Source of the DNA: Paralithodes platypus
Lineage: Eukaryota; Arthropoda; Malacostraca; Decapoda; Lithodidae
DNA length: 64,000 nt
Assembly (NCBI GenBank): GCA_032716605.1
Contig: CM064538.1
Location: forward strand, 20,414,545 to 20,478,544
Direction of reading: 5' to 3'
Within the stretch, counting starts at the first letter, position 1; each line of letters opens with the position of its first letter. Shown here one piece after another: positions 12,134-23,043 of the stretch. Both the position numbers and the translations under genes were made by a program. Under the pieces are notes generated by a model. That model saw nothing but the letters and a program-made list of their open reading frames with translations. It did no database searches and was not told the origin of the DNA.

Positions 12134-13495
12134 TTCGCCGAGTCAGATTTGATATCAGTGTTCTAAGCAAATATCACCGTACAGAGAGAGATAGGATTGA
12201 CATTTTGTAGATAACTCAAGGTAAATAAACGCCAGCAGACATGATACAATCTCGCCTAGAGTTCTAAAGGAACGCTAAGAATGAGCTCTCCAAACCAGGA
12301 CATTTTACTATTCAATAAATCCTTGCAGTCTGGAACTAGAATGCTCAGTGGAGCTAGCCAACGTAAAAACACCGATATTCAAAAAAAGGACAGCAAATCC
12401 CTACACAGTAACTATCGTCCCATTAGCTTAAACTCAGTTGTTATGTAAAATGCTAGACACGGTCAGACAGAGACAGACTCGTAAATCACTTAGAGGAACA
12501 ATAAATTACTTAAAGATACTCAAACACGGCTTTCGAAAAAACTTTCCTGCTTAACAAACCTCTTAGCTTCTTTCCACGATATCCTCAACCTTACGATGAG
12601 AGTAAAGCTGTAGATACTATATCCCTTGATTTTCAAAAGGCCTTTGACAGAGTTCCCCACAAACGTTTTGCTAAAACTAAAAGCGATGGAATACAAGGGA
12701 CGGTGTGTTGAAATGGATAGAAAATTGGCTCCGCAACAGAAAGCCAAAGGGTAGTCATAAACGGTAAGGCATCTAAATGGACCCCACTGTAAGTAGCGGG
12801 GTAACCCAGGGATCGGTACTAGGACCAATCTCTTTCTAATTTACATCAACGAAATAGATGAGGTCCTCACCTGACACAATCTCAAAATTTGCTGACGATA
12901 CAACAATGGCAAATAGCGTACTCTCAAAAGAACAAGTTGACGATATGCAACACAATCTAGATAAAATTGTCATGTGGTCCAAATTTGGCAAACTGAGTTT
13001 CAATGCGGATAAATGTAAAGTAACTACATGTCGGATACCTAAAATGAGAAAGCAAAACTATTCGATGAATGGCACTCAGCTTAAGAATGTAAAAAGAGAA
13101 ACTGTCTGGGAGTAACAATATCGAGGAACATAAAACCGAGTCAACATGTTCAGAAGTTGTTAAGAAGGCAAACAAAAGAATTGGCTTTATAGGACAGGTC
13201 ATTTGAGCAAATCCAAAGAAGTTATTCCTAACCCTTTACAAGTCCTTAGTAAGCCTTTCTTCTGGAATACTGCGTTCAATCCTGGTGCCCTTATTACCAA
13301 AAAGATATAAACAAGCTAGAAAGAGGTCACGCTAGAGTTACCAAAATGATACCTAGCTAAGAACAAACCATACGACGAGCGTTTAGAGAATTAAATCTTT
13401 CTTTAACCCAGCGCAGATTAAAGAGCGACTTAATTCAGTGGTCAAATCATCAAAGGCATCGACAATATGAACTGTAGTAAGTACTTCACTTATCG
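12134..13495 (+). pseudogene. CR1-like LINE RT remnant, left arm of an inverted junction
   Basis: Homologous, block by block, to the RT region of the copies at 42711-46377 and 49440-52168: the AGTCAGATT...ATATCACCG start, the NYRPISL region, AFDRVPHK, the FADDT box (about 12890) and the C-terminal GIDNMNCSKYF segment. Many one-base indels break the frame, far more than in the other copies, although the aligned blocks remain very similar. That pattern looks more like sequencing error than old decay. Homology stops at 13495, where the sequence turns back on itself. Confidence 0.8.
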
Positions 13496-13900
13496 CGATA
13501 GGGAAGTACTTACTACAGTGCATATTGTCATGCCTTTGATGATTTTGAACACTTGAATTAAGTCGCCTTCTTAATCTGCGCTGGGTAAAGGAAATAGATT
13601 TTAATTTCTCTAAGAAGCTCTTCGTATGTGTTCTTAGGCTAGGTATCATTTTGGTAACTCTACGTTGAACTCGTTATAGCTTGTGATATCTTTTTGTAAA
13701 TATAGGGCACCAGGATTGAACGCAGTATTCCAGAAGAGGGCGGACTAAGGAATTGTAAAGGCGTTAGGATAACTTCTTTGGATTTCTGCTCAAATGGACC
13801 TGCCTGTAAAGCCAATTATTTTGGTTGCCTTCTTAACAAAATTCTGAACATTGTGGACTCGGTTTTAGGTTACTCGATATTGTTACTCCCAGATCAGTTT
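13496..13900 (-). pseudogene. CR1-like LINE RT remnant, right arm of the inverted junction
   Basis: From the centre TATCG|CGATA (13495/13496) the same LINE segment runs back on the minus strand for about 405 bp to the gap. Its indels differ from those of the left arm. No spacer separates the arms. Confidence 0.8.
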
Positions 13901-14000
13901 NNNNNNNNNNNNNNNNNNNNNNNNNNNNNNNNNNNNNNNNNNNNNNNNNNNNNNNNNNNNNNNNNNNNNNNNNNNNNNNNNNNNNNNNNNNNNNNNNNNN
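13901..14000. other. Assembly gap, 100 N
   Basis: Exactly 100 N, probably a placeholder of unknown true length. It follows the inverted LINE junction and hides the left part of the next LTR-like copy. Confidence 0.95.
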
Positions 14001-14810
14001 TAATACTTACGAGTTCTTTCATTTTCTTTTAATTAAGCTTACATTGCTTAATGGTGCTTAGTACGGTGATGCTATTGTCTCATATTAGTAATATCGCCTT
14101 AGACTAACATGGCTGTGTTAATATTACTTCTAGTGATTTCCTAAGCTGAAGAAAATTCTTTTGCTTCAAAATATTATTTTTGCTTTTCATATTATTTGAG
14201 TGAGACCTGAATCGAATCTATGAAGCGATCCTGTAACTTTATTTACTCATAATCAAACCTCAATGTTACGTGGTTAAGAAATACATTTAACTAATTATTA
14301 AATATATATCTAACTTTTTATGTGACTTTGATATAAATCCTGATGATAATAATAATATAATACTATTAACGTAAGACAAGAACCAAGAATAATTACATTA
14401 AATATAAATAAAAGGACATATAAGAAAACTATCTATTCATTTCAAAAAGGGTAAGAGACAGAAATATTCTTACTTTAATATTTATCTTTCAAGACTTTTT
14501 ATAAAATTAATAGTCCTTCTTTAGCTATAACTTATTCGGTTCATAACCATAGCCTACTAAGCTTCGGTTAAATAATAATTCTTTATAAATACTACATGAC
14601 TTTAATTAGTTTCAGTATTTTTCATAATTAAAGAGTATCAGTCAATAAAGGATACTAAGTCCTAAGATCCAAAAGGAAAGGAAGCAACAACAGGAAATTA
14701 TTTTATTAGATTTTACTTTTGTTTTGCCTTCAGCTGACTGATACCTTAATATATATCTCTGTGCTATCTAGATTCATCAAGTTAACCACTTGAGGATCAA
14801 GATACGTAAC

Positions 14811-14811
<1 letters not shown>
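14001..14811 (+). mobile_element. LTR-like repeat, copy 2 (left part in the gap)
   Basis: Matches about 9207-10018 almost base for base, ending CGTAACA before an AT tract. The promoter part would lie in the gap. Same orientation as copy 1. Confidence 0.75.
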
Positions 14812-14848
<37 letters not shown>

Positions 14849-14856
14849 AAGAGAGA
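14812..14856. repeat. (AT)n then (GA)n
   Basis: Short AT tract followed by GA tract. The GA tract abuts the LINE 3' end at 14857. Confidence 0.9.
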
Positions 14857-16743
14857 GTACAAAGTACAAAGGAGTACAAAGGAAATCAAGCAACAACAGT
14901 CCTAGTGACCCTTCTAGTCTGCTTGTCCTCCAAAACACTGAGGATCAAGTGTCCAAACAGTGGTTTAGAGTGAGTAAGGGAACATTGGAAAGGGAACTAC
15001 TGCCCTGCCACTAACGTGGCAGGACTAGGAAGTTAGTAGGGGACATATGGGTTAGTAACTGAGGGGAGGATAAAATAAAGTTATTCATTTACAAACGCGG
15101 TCAGTCGCGGGTTTGATGCGAGATATTTGTCTAGGCGGAATTTAAATGAATCAACGGTGCTGCAGTCTATAACGTCTCGGGGAAGCCCATTCCACAAGTT
15201 GACAACTCGATTGAAGAAGAAATTCTTAGATTCGTGTGAGTTAAAAGATTTACCAATAATTTTGCAACCGTTTCCCCGCGTGTAATTAGCTTGGTCGATA
15301 GTGAAGTACTTACTACAGTTCATATTGTCGATGCCTTTGATGATTTTGAACACTTGAATTAAGTTACCTCTTAATCTGCGCTGGATTAAAGGAAATAGAT
15401 TTAATTCTCTAAGACGCTCTTCGTGTGGTTTGTTCTTTAGGCTAGGTATCATTTTGGTAACTCTACGTTGAACTCGTTCTAGCTTGTTTATGTCTTTTTG
15501 GTAATAAGGGCACCAGCATTGAACGCAGTATTCCAGAAGAGGGCGGACTAAGGAATTGTAAAGGGTTAGGATTACGTCTTTGGATTTATGCTCAAATGAT
15601 CTGCCTATAAGGCCAATTATTTTGTTTGCCTTCTTAACAACTTCTGGACATTGTTGACTCGGTTTTAGGTTACTCGATATTGTTACTCCCAGATCGGTTT
15701 CTCTGTTTATATTCTTAAGCTGAGTGCCATTCATCGAATAGTTTGCTTTCTCATTTAGGTATCCGATATGTAGTACTTTACATTTATCCGCATTGAAACT
15801 CATTTGCCAAATTTGGGCCCAATGTGACAATTTATCTAAATTGTGTTGCATATCGTCAACTTGATCTTTTGAGAGTACGCTATTTGCAATTTTTGTATCG
15901 TCAGCAAATTTTGAGATTGTACAGGTGAGACCCTCATCTATGTCGTTGATGTAAATTAGAAAGAGAATTGGTCCTAGTACCGATCCCTGGGGTAACCCGC
16001 TACTTACATTGGTCCATTTAGATGCCTTACCGTTTATGACTACTCTTTGCTTTCTGTTGCTGAGCCAATTTTCTATCCATTTCAACACACCGTCTTGTGT
16101 TCCATGCGCTTTTAGTTTTAGCAGTAAACGTTTGTGGGGAACTTTGTCAAAGGCCTTTTGAAAATCAAGGTATATAATATCTACAGCTTTACTCTCATCG
16201 TAGAGGTTGAGGATATCGTGGAAGAAGTCTAAGAGGTTTGTTAAACAGGAACGTTTTTTACGAAAGCCTTGTTGAGTATCTTTAAGTATGTTATTTTCCT
16301 CTAAGTGATTTACGAGTCTGTCTCTTATGACCGTTTCTAGCATTTTACATACAACTGAGGTTAAGCTAATTGGACGATAGTTACTGGGTAGGGATTTGCT
16401 GCCTTTTTTGAATATCGGTGTTACGTTGGCTATCTTCCACTGATCAGGCATAGTTCCAGACTGCAAGGATTTATTGAATAGTAATGTCAGTGGTTTGGAG
16501 AGCTCATCCTTAGCTTCCTTTAGAACTCTACAAATTTCACCCGTTCTTCGATATTTTGTGAGGATTTTAATCTATCATTAGCAAATTTTTTTAGCAAGCA
16601 GGCAGTTTGAAATATCTTTATTCCACCATTTGGGCTTATTATTATGGCCTGGACGCCGTATTTTCGATGGTATGCAGTCTTGCACTGCTTTTAGGTAAGT
16701 GGTTTCGAATAATTTCCAAGATGTATTTATGTCGTTATTGTTA
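14857..16743 (-). mobile_element. CR1-like LINE copy 1 (5' truncated, internally deleted)
   Basis: On the minus strand it holds part of the RT ORF, a roughly 220-bp 3' UTR and a 3' end made of GTACTCCTTT-type short repeats rather than poly-A. A 382-bp segment kept in the copy at 42711-46377 (between 44387 and 44769) is missing near 16535; CTCTA flanks both sides, a microhomology deletion. (GA)n lies on the 3' side and (AG)n on the 5' side (17265 on) once the SINE at 16744-17253 is removed. Confidence 0.85.
15081..16466 (-). CDS. CR1-like non-LTR reverse transcriptase, C-terminal 461 residues (partial)
   Basis: RNA-directed DNA polymerase that would copy the element at a nicked target. Visible RT blocks: NYRPISLTS, motif A LDFQKAFDKVPH, motif B SSGLPQGSVLGP and catalytic motif C FADD (about residues 187-190), then the thumb and the conserved C-terminal RVVNLWNGLPRDV. 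The stop is shared with the 42938 copy. The first codon is not a true start: the frame is closed upstream by the 382-bp deletion, which also shifts the frame. It differs at only a small number of residues from the 42938 copy, so divergence is recent. Endonuclease and esterase parts are missing. Confidence 0.85.
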   Translation of the reverse strand: MQSGTMPDQWKIANVTPIFKKGSKSLPSNYRPISLTSVVCKMLETVIRDRLVNHLEENNILKDTQQGFRKKRSCLTNLLDFFHDILNLYDESKAVDIIYLDFQKAFDKVPHKRLLLKLKAHGTQDGVLKWIENWLSNRKQRVVINGKASKWTNVSSGLPQGSVLGPILFLIYINDIDEGLTCTISKFADDTKIANSVLSKDQVDDMQHNLDKLSHWAQIWQMSFNADKCKVLHIGYLNEKANYSMNGTQLKNINRETDLGVTISSNLKPSQQCPEVVKKANKIIGLIGRSFEHKSKDVILTLYNSLVRPLLEYCVQCWCPYYQKDINKLERVQRRVTKMIPSLKNKPHEERLRELNLFPLIQRRLRGNLIQVFKIIKGIDNMNCSKYFTIDQANYTRGNGCKIIGKSFNSHESKNFFFNRVVNLWNGLPRDVIDCSTVDSFKFRLDKYLASNPRLTAFVNE

Positions 16744-17253
16744 ATTGTTATTGTTTTTTTGTTTTTTTTTTTTTTTTTTTCTATATTCCAACTACTCCCT
16801 CTCGGGCATAGGCTGATAGCCTTTACACTCTACCGCTGAACACGGTGAGGCCCGTGAGGTCTTGTTCCAGTCTAGGGAATTGAGACATGCGAAGCACCTA
16901 TTCACGGCTCGAACCCAACTCCATCTCTGAAGCTGCTTCGCCTCTGTGCTTCACAGTCTCACTCCCCAGGCTCGGACCCTCACTCTCAGAACGTCACCTA
17001 TTGAGCAATTAACTCACTAGGCATTGCCCCCCTGTAGCATATTTTGAATATGGGAATATTCATACAGTGCTATTTAATCAGGGAACAATGAGGGTATTTT
17101 GTTTTGGCATTTCGGTGTGCTGTGGTAATGCACTGAAACTAGGTACAGCACAAATTCCATCCCAATAATATCTTCCCATTGACATACTGAGATTCGAACC
17201 CGGGTTCATTGGATTACCAGTCCAGTGGCAAGACCACTCTGCCACACCTCCCC
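16744..17253 (-). mobile_element. SINE-2, tRNA-headed, inserted in the LINE
   Basis: About 500 bp on the minus strand. The head begins GGGGAGG at 17253, with A-box region at 17234-17246 and B box GGTTCGAATCT at 17190-17200. The anticodon loop reads GGT, so a tRNA-Thr origin is likely. The body has a CCCTCTCGGGCATAGGC word and the 3' end is A-rich (T run on the plus strand, about 16750-16780). GTTATTGTTA at 16734-16743 and 17255-17264 is a 10-bp target duplication. A headless copy lies at 61644-61962. Confidence 0.75.
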
Positions 17254-17262
17254 TGTTATTGT

Positions 17263-17264
<2 letters not shown>

Positions 17265-17321
<57 letters not shown>
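17265..17321. repeat. (AG)n microsatellite
   Basis: About 57 bp of AG. With the SINE removed it would directly abut the LINE 5' end. Confidence 0.95.
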
Positions 17322-17322
<1 letters not shown>

Positions 17323-17420
17323 AAAAACAAACTAGAGTCCGTTAAATCCGTTAAGTTCGTTAGCCGTCTGTTTGAATTTGAAATTAAGGTGTTAACGCCC
17401 CATAATCCCCCCTGGCTAAT

Positions 17421-17760
17421 TTAAATTTGAGTTTTTTGTTGTTTTTCTGGATCCCCTTCTCCCCCACGTTTAGCCCCATTGGTATTGATATTTTAATGCA
17501 TTCGCTCCATTAGTTTGGCGTTTTTAGACTTTTCGCCCTATCTCTTTGTCGATATCAAGAATTTTCGTGCCATTTAGGTGTAGATTTTTTCTTGGAAGGC
17601 AATAGCGAGCCTGCAAATTAGAAGGAGTCGGTCTTCGGCCGAGGCATTTTTCTACCGAAATATTAAAACAATTATGAAAGGAGGGTCTTGGGGGTAGTTT
17701 GTATTTAAGCTTGATTGAGGTCTAGGAAGGAACTAAACAAATACAAAATATATAATAATA
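17421..17760 (+). mobile_element. TTAA MITE family A, copy A6 (diverged)
   Basis: Blocks CCCCTTCTCCC, GTGCCATTTAGGTG, GGCAATAGCGAGCC, GGTCTTCGGCCGAGG, TTTTTCTACCGAAATAT and AAGCTTGATTGAGGTCTAG are in order. Outer ends are uncertain. Confidence 0.75.
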
Positions 17761-18039
17761 CATAATTAATGTAAGTATGTATGGATGTAGAGTATATACC
17801 GTACTCAGGCACATATCCCATTGCTGGGGGTGGCCGACTCGAGACAGAGCTCGAACATAAACAACATTTAAAATTCCAATTCTTAGGGTACGGGACCACT
17901 GTCGCGTTCCCTCGCCCATTTCTCTGTCTCGCCGAGTAGGATAATTTTACAATGGCAGTAGGATTCCTAGCCTCCTGCCCCCTATAGTAAATTAATAATA
18001 TAACGAACACAAAATCCCCACAATCCTTCCCTTGGTAAT
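17761..18039. other. No gene recognised
   Basis: Short frames on the minus strand (17705-18010) have no recognisable motif. No repeat family was identified. Confidence 0.4.
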
Positions 18040-18254
18040 TTAACCCCTTCTGTACCGGCGACGTCTATTTTATTTTATTGTAGATATATGTAGACGATTT
18101 TGTGTACGCTCAAGAAGGATCTGTGGTCGTAAAAAGGGTTAAGTGAGATCGTTCGAAGCCTGTTAATTGCTGGAGGCCCTTTTTAAACTGCATACAATTG
18201 TCTAATAGTAGCCAGAATAAAGTTAAACAGACGTACCCGTACACAAGGAGTTAA
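18040..18254. mobile_element. TTAA MITE family C, copy C1
   Basis: Bounded by TTAA at 18040-18043 and 18251-18254. The left end is CCCCTTCTGTACCGGCGACG and the right end a degraded inverse. Internal words: TTTAGACGAT-like, GATCTGTGG, GGGTTAAGTGAGAT, AGCCAGAATAAA. About 210 bp, non-coding. The terminal CCCYTT and TTAA target resemble piggyBac-type MITEs. Confidence 0.75.
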
Positions 18255-18270
18255 TTACTGAATAATAATA

Positions 18271-18419
18271 ACGAGGGTGTTTGTCTTTATTGGTGTTATT
18301 GGATTATGGTGGAGTATTATATGAGGTACGACTGTTGTTGTTGTTATTGTTGTTCATCTCATTAGTATTATTACCTTTATTTAGACAACAACAACTATTA
18401 CTACTACTACTACATTTAT

Positions 18420-18452
<33 letters not shown>

Positions 18453-18660
18453 ATGTATTACTACTACTACTACTACTACTACTACTACCACTACAACTAC
18501 TACTACTATTACTAATATTTATAACAACAACAATAACAACAAATATTAACAACAGCAACAAATACAAGTAATACAAATAATAACAATAATAAGAATAATA
18601 ATAATAACAATAATAACAATAATAATACTAATAACGGTAATTAGATAACGATGACAGGTA
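18271..18660. repeat. (TAC)n/(ACA)n trinucleotide repeats
   Basis: CTA/TAC units at 18390-18515 and AAC/AAT units to about 18640. Leu- and Ser-rich frames are artefacts. Confidence 0.9.
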
Positions 18661-18699
18661 ATGAGGATGCCTGTGTTTAATTGGCGTTATTAAATTACC

Positions 18700-19460
18700 A
18701 GGGATTTAGAACCAGGGATTGTTTTGTTTTTGATTTGTGGCTGTTGTTTTTGTTGTCCTTGTTGTTTTTGTTGTTGTTTTTGTTGTTTTTTGTTTAATTG
18801 TTGTAGTTGTTTTTCTTAGTGTTTATTTATTGTTGTTGTTGTCCTATTTGTTGTAGTTGTTGTTGTTCTTGTTGTTGTTCTTCTTGTTATTGTTGTTGTT
18901 GTCCTTGTTGTTGTTGTTTGTGTTGTTGTTGTTCTTGTTATTGTTGTTGTTGTCCTTGTTGTTGTTGTTTGTGTTGTTGTTCTTGTTATTTTTGTTGTTG
19001 TTGTTATTGTTTTTGTTGTTGTTGTTGTTCTTGTTCTTGTTATTTTTGTCGTCATTGCTGTTATTGTTTTTGTTGTTGTTGCTTTTTGTTGTTTTTGTTT
19101 AATTGTAGTTGTTGATCTCCTGGTTTGTTTAATTGTTGTTGATGTTGTTGTTTTTGTTGCTTGTGTTTAATTGTTGTTGTTGATCTTGTTTGTTTATTTT
19201 ATATTTGTTTTGCCTTTTGTAGTTTTTGTTGTCCTCGTTGTTTTGTTGTAATTATTGTATTTTTGGTTCGTGTTCTTGTTATAATAGCTGTTGATTGTGT
19301 ATACTTGTTGCTTATCTTTAAGTGCTGTTGTTGTTATTGCTGTTTTTGCTGTTCTAGTTGTTCTCATTGTTATAATGGGTGATGGTAATGTTGTTGTTGT
19401 TGTTGTTATTTTCGCCATGTTAATAAAAGCAAATTGTCATGAGGGGGTTCCATTATTTCA
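18700..19460. repeat. (TTG)n degenerate trinucleotide repeat
   Basis: About 750 bp of TTG/TTC units. Within 18850-19010 a roughly 60-bp higher unit (GTTCTTGTTATTGTTGTTG plus TCCTTG) is duplicated. Confidence 0.9.
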
Positions 19461-19472
19461 AGCCGTTGTGAC

Positions 19473-19684
19473 TTAACCCCTTCTGTACCGGTGATGTCCT
19501 TTGGTTATATTCTGGCAAATATTGGACGATTTTATTTTATTTTAGAAGGGCCTCCACCAATTAATAGGCTTCGAACTATCTTAATTAACCCTTTATGTTA
19601 CCAAATATCCTTCTAAAGCTACACACAATCGTCTAAATAGAGCTAGAATAAATAAAAAAAAGTCGTCGGTACAGAAGGGGTTAA
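19473..19684. mobile_element. TTAA MITE family C, copy C2
   Basis: TTAA at 19473-19476 and 19681-19684. Terminal inverted repeat CCCCTTCTGTACCG against CGGTACAGAAGGGG, followed by TGATGTC and GTCGTCG. The clearest family C ends in the window. Confidence 0.85.
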
Positions 19685-20260
19685 GGGGATTTGCGAGTAT
19701 ACAGTAATTGAGCTGATATATTTTCATACTCGATGTGGTTGCTTATTGTAATTGATCTATATATATATATTTTTTTGTTTGTATTTACTTTTAGGTCTCA
19801 TATGCTTGTCGTTTAACTTCCTTTGATTATATTGCCCCTCCTGCTAATGCTATGATAAAACAAATTTGAAGTAATTATCGTTTTATTAAGTTATTTTGCT
19901 TACAGCTTCATTTTCTATCACATAATTATTGATTAGGCAGATAGTCTGCAAACTACTAAGAAAATCTTAAAGAAAATACCTTTATGATGATCTTACACAT
20001 GTAATTATTATCATATACTGTAAATTGTGTATATTGTTACTCTATTACTGTAAATAACTTGATTATTGTATCTATGTAAGAAATTACGAAATAAAATCAA
20101 CGAACGAACAAACTACAATTATCACTAGCACCACAGTCCAAGTCAGGTTTCGTTCGATGTGCATTAAAATGGGTGTGTTGTAATTTTTGTTCCTGACTGT
20201 ACATTTTTATTGTCGACATTAACCCCCTCCGACATATGACGCGATTTTGAGCATACTGAG
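19685..20260. other. No gene or repeat recognised
   Basis: AT-rich sequence with only short frames. I see nothing supportable in it. Confidence 0.5.
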
Positions 20261-20457
20261 GATACTTTAAAGCCTTTGTTACCATCAGGGGTATTTAGAA
20301 ACCTTTAGTTTAGTTACTTCAACCTCTGCAGTTGTCTTTGAGTTAGCTGTGTTGAGCCTATTGGGGATACTTTAAAGCCTTTGTTACCATCAGGGGTATT
20401 TAGAAACCTTTAGTTTAGTTACTTCAACCTCTGCAGTTGTCTTTGAGTTAGCTGTGG
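20261..20457. repeat. Tandem duplication, unit about 105 bp
   Basis: GATACTTTAAAGCCTTTG to GAGTTAGCTGTG occurs at 20261 and again at 20366, nearly unchanged. No coding content. Confidence 0.9.
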
Positions 20458-20599
20458 GCAGAAAACTAATTTTGGAGAGGTAATTATAAGAGTGAGAGAA
20501 CTCTATTTCTTATTGCTAATCTGGCAACCTCTGCGTCATAAATGCGTGAAAGGGTAAATTTTGACAAAGATAATATCATAATAACCATGCCTGTACCAC

Positions 20600-21390
20600 A
20601 ACTGCCACTACTACTACTATTACTACTACTACTGCCACCATAACTACAAAACTACTGCCACTACTACCACCATCCCTGCTACTACCACTACATACACAAC
20701 AACTAAACTACTACCACCACCACCACTACTACTACTACTACTATCGCTACTACTGCCACCACAACTACTAAACTACCGCCACTACTACCACCATCCCTGC
20801 TACTACCACTACATACACAACTACTAAACTACTACCACCACCACCACTACTACTACTATCGCTACTACTGCCACCACAACTACTAAACTACTGTTACTAC
20901 TACCACCATCCCTGCTACTACCACCACATACACAACTACTAAACTACTACCACCACCGCTACTACTACTACTACTACTACCATCCCTACTACTACCACCA
21001 CATACACAATTAATAAACTACTTCTACAACTACCACCACAAATACCACCATAATCAGGACCACACCCCCAGCATCCCCCCCACTACCACCACCAACTATC
21101 ACAACAACAAAAACTACCACAACCACTACCACAACTACCCCAGCATGACCCCCCCACTACCACCACCAAATACCACAACTACTACAACTACTACCATAAT
21201 CAGAACCACAACTCAAGAATTGACCCCCCATTACCACAACAACTACCACCACCACAACTACCACCATAATCAGTACCACACCCCCAGCATTTACACCACA
21301 ACAACTACCACAACTACCACAGCACCTACTACAACTACCACAACAACTACTACCACCACAACTACCACCATAATCAGTACCCCCCCCCCC
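20600..21390. repeat. ACT/ACC-rich minisatellite and microsatellite
   Basis: A roughly 110-bp unit (CATCCCTGCTACTACCAC, CATACACAACTACTAAACT, then a CCACCACC tract) recurs three or four times at about 20650-21010. Impure ACC/ACA repeats follow to 21390. Confidence 0.85.
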
Positions 21391-21559
21391 AGCATTTTCT
21401 CATTAGCGGGATTAAGGAAGCGCCACCAGGAAAGAGCCAGAGAAAATTTTAATGGCCTAAGCAAAAATGAAAAGAAAAATAATTATTATTTTGGGGAAGC
21501 TCTGTGGAGGATAAAATGGTGGACTTAGAACATTTATGCGGGCGTTTAACTTTACTTAC

Positions 21560-22015
21560 ACGGCACACCCACACATACGTACATAATACACACACACACA
21601 CACACACACGTACATAATACACACATACACTCGTACATAATACACACACACACACACGTACACAATACATAATTATCCCAAGCTTAAACACACATATATA
21701 AACATTAATTAAACGTTGCATATAGCGCACACACACTCACATACACATAATATACACATACACACACACACACACACACATAATATACACACACATACAC
21801 ACTCATACGTACACAATATAACACCAAGCTTAAACATACATATATGAAGATTAATTAAACAGCAAACACACACACATACACACACCCACAAAACATACAC
21901 ACACACACACAACACAGACCAAAACACACACACACACACAAAACACACACACACACAACACAGACCAAAACACACACACACACACATACATACACACACA
22001 CACACAACACAGACC

Positions 22016-22065
<50 letters not shown>
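21560..22065. repeat. (AC)n block
   Basis: AC repeats broken by short unique words (CAAGCTTAAACA at 21679 and 21830; ACAGACCAAAACAC three times at 21913-22021). Cys-Val frames are artefacts. Confidence 0.9.
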
Positions 22066-22066
<1 letters not shown>

Positions 22067-22134
22067 TAGACAGAGTAGAGTTGATTATCATTAATTTAAT
22101 GTCACGATTGTCTTCAACCACACACGTACGGTAC

Positions 22135-22471
22135 TTAAAGGGGCCCACCTCGCTTTTTTCTCTCTCTCTTTATCTGGTTTGCATCCATTCGGCCCCATTC
22201 AGCCTACTGTTTAAGACGTTTATCCCCATCCAGATGTCGATTTTTTCCTGGCGAGCGGTAGCGAGCCAACATATTAAAACAAAACAAAATTCTGACAGCA
22301 GGCTAAACTTGTACATTTTTCGATAGAAAAATGTCTCCGGCGAAGCCGGATTTCTCCATACATTCCTGGCTCGCTATCGCTCGCCAGGAAAAAATCGACA
22401 CCTGGATGGGAATAAACGTCTTAAAACAGTAGGCTGAATGGGGCCGAATGGATACAAACCAGAGAAAGAGG
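22135..22471. mobile_element. Fold-back MITE family B, copy B2
   Basis: Left TTAA at 22135-22138, then GGGCCCACCTCGC. Long inverted arms and the AAATGTCTCCGGCGAAGCCGG hairpin region are present. The right terminus is lost where family C sequence begins near 22472. Confidence 0.8.
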
Positions 22472-22961
22472 GATAATATGTTGATTAGGAAGTATCTGTG
22501 GTATTTAAGGGGAGATTTCCACTTGAGGGACTTTTTTCTTGACCCCTTTCTCCCTTATGTATAGCCCCATTGTTTTTGAGATTTTAAGACGTGTGCCCCA
22601 TTAGTTTAGTGATTTTAAGAATTACCGCCCCATTCTGTCAATTTTAAGACCTTTCGTGCCATTTAGGTGTTGATTTTATCCTGGCGAGCGATAGCGAGCC
22701 TGTAATTTAAGAGCAACCGGCCTTCGGCCGGGACATTTTTCTACCAAAAAATGTACAAATTTATCTTGAAAGGGGGTCAAGGGGGTGAAATTTTAAGATT
22801 GCTGGAGGAGTAGGAAACAAACTAAAAACCTCCCCTTAAAAGGGTTGGTTGAGATATATTGAAGCCTTATTATTGCTAGAGACCCTTCCTAAGCTGCATA
22901 ACATCGTCTAAACACAGCTAGAATAACATATAACACACGTCACTGGTACGCAAAGGGTTAA
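22472..22961. mobile_element. TTAA MITE family C, copy C3, split by A7
   Basis: Left part 22472-22508 (TAGGAAGTATCTGTGGTATTTAA) and right part 22836-22961 (AAGGGTTGGTTGAGATAT... to GGTACGCAAAGGGTTAA) join into one family C interior if A7 is removed. Right TTAA at 22958-22961. The left terminus is missing. Confidence 0.75.
22505..22839 (+). mobile_element. TTAA MITE family A, copy A7, nested in family C
   Basis: Flanked by TTAA at 22505-22508 and 22836-22839. Left end TTAAGGGGAGATTTCC; full core with GGCGAGCGATAGCGAGCC, CCGGCCTTCGGCCGG and the ATTTTTC/AAAAAATG hairpin; right end CCTCCCCTTAA. The host is family C, which reads through if one TTAA is removed, so TTAA is the target duplication. 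Confidence 0.88.
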
Positions 22962-23043
22962 TGGTATACGCACATATTAATCCCGCACGCACACACACAC
23001 ACGCACATGATTCTACACACATGACCAAAGGCATGTACACTGC

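Noticed and set aside
12134..13900. Genuine fold-back element
   Set aside because: The arms are internal LINE RT sequence without element ends, the centre is an arbitrary point of the LINE, and the arms differ by indels typical of raw long reads.
8541..14811. One full-length LTR retrotransposon with LTRs at 8541-10018 and 14001-14811
   Set aside because: The sequence between them holds MITEs, a LINE and a gap but no gag, protease, integrase or tRNA primer site that I can recognise.
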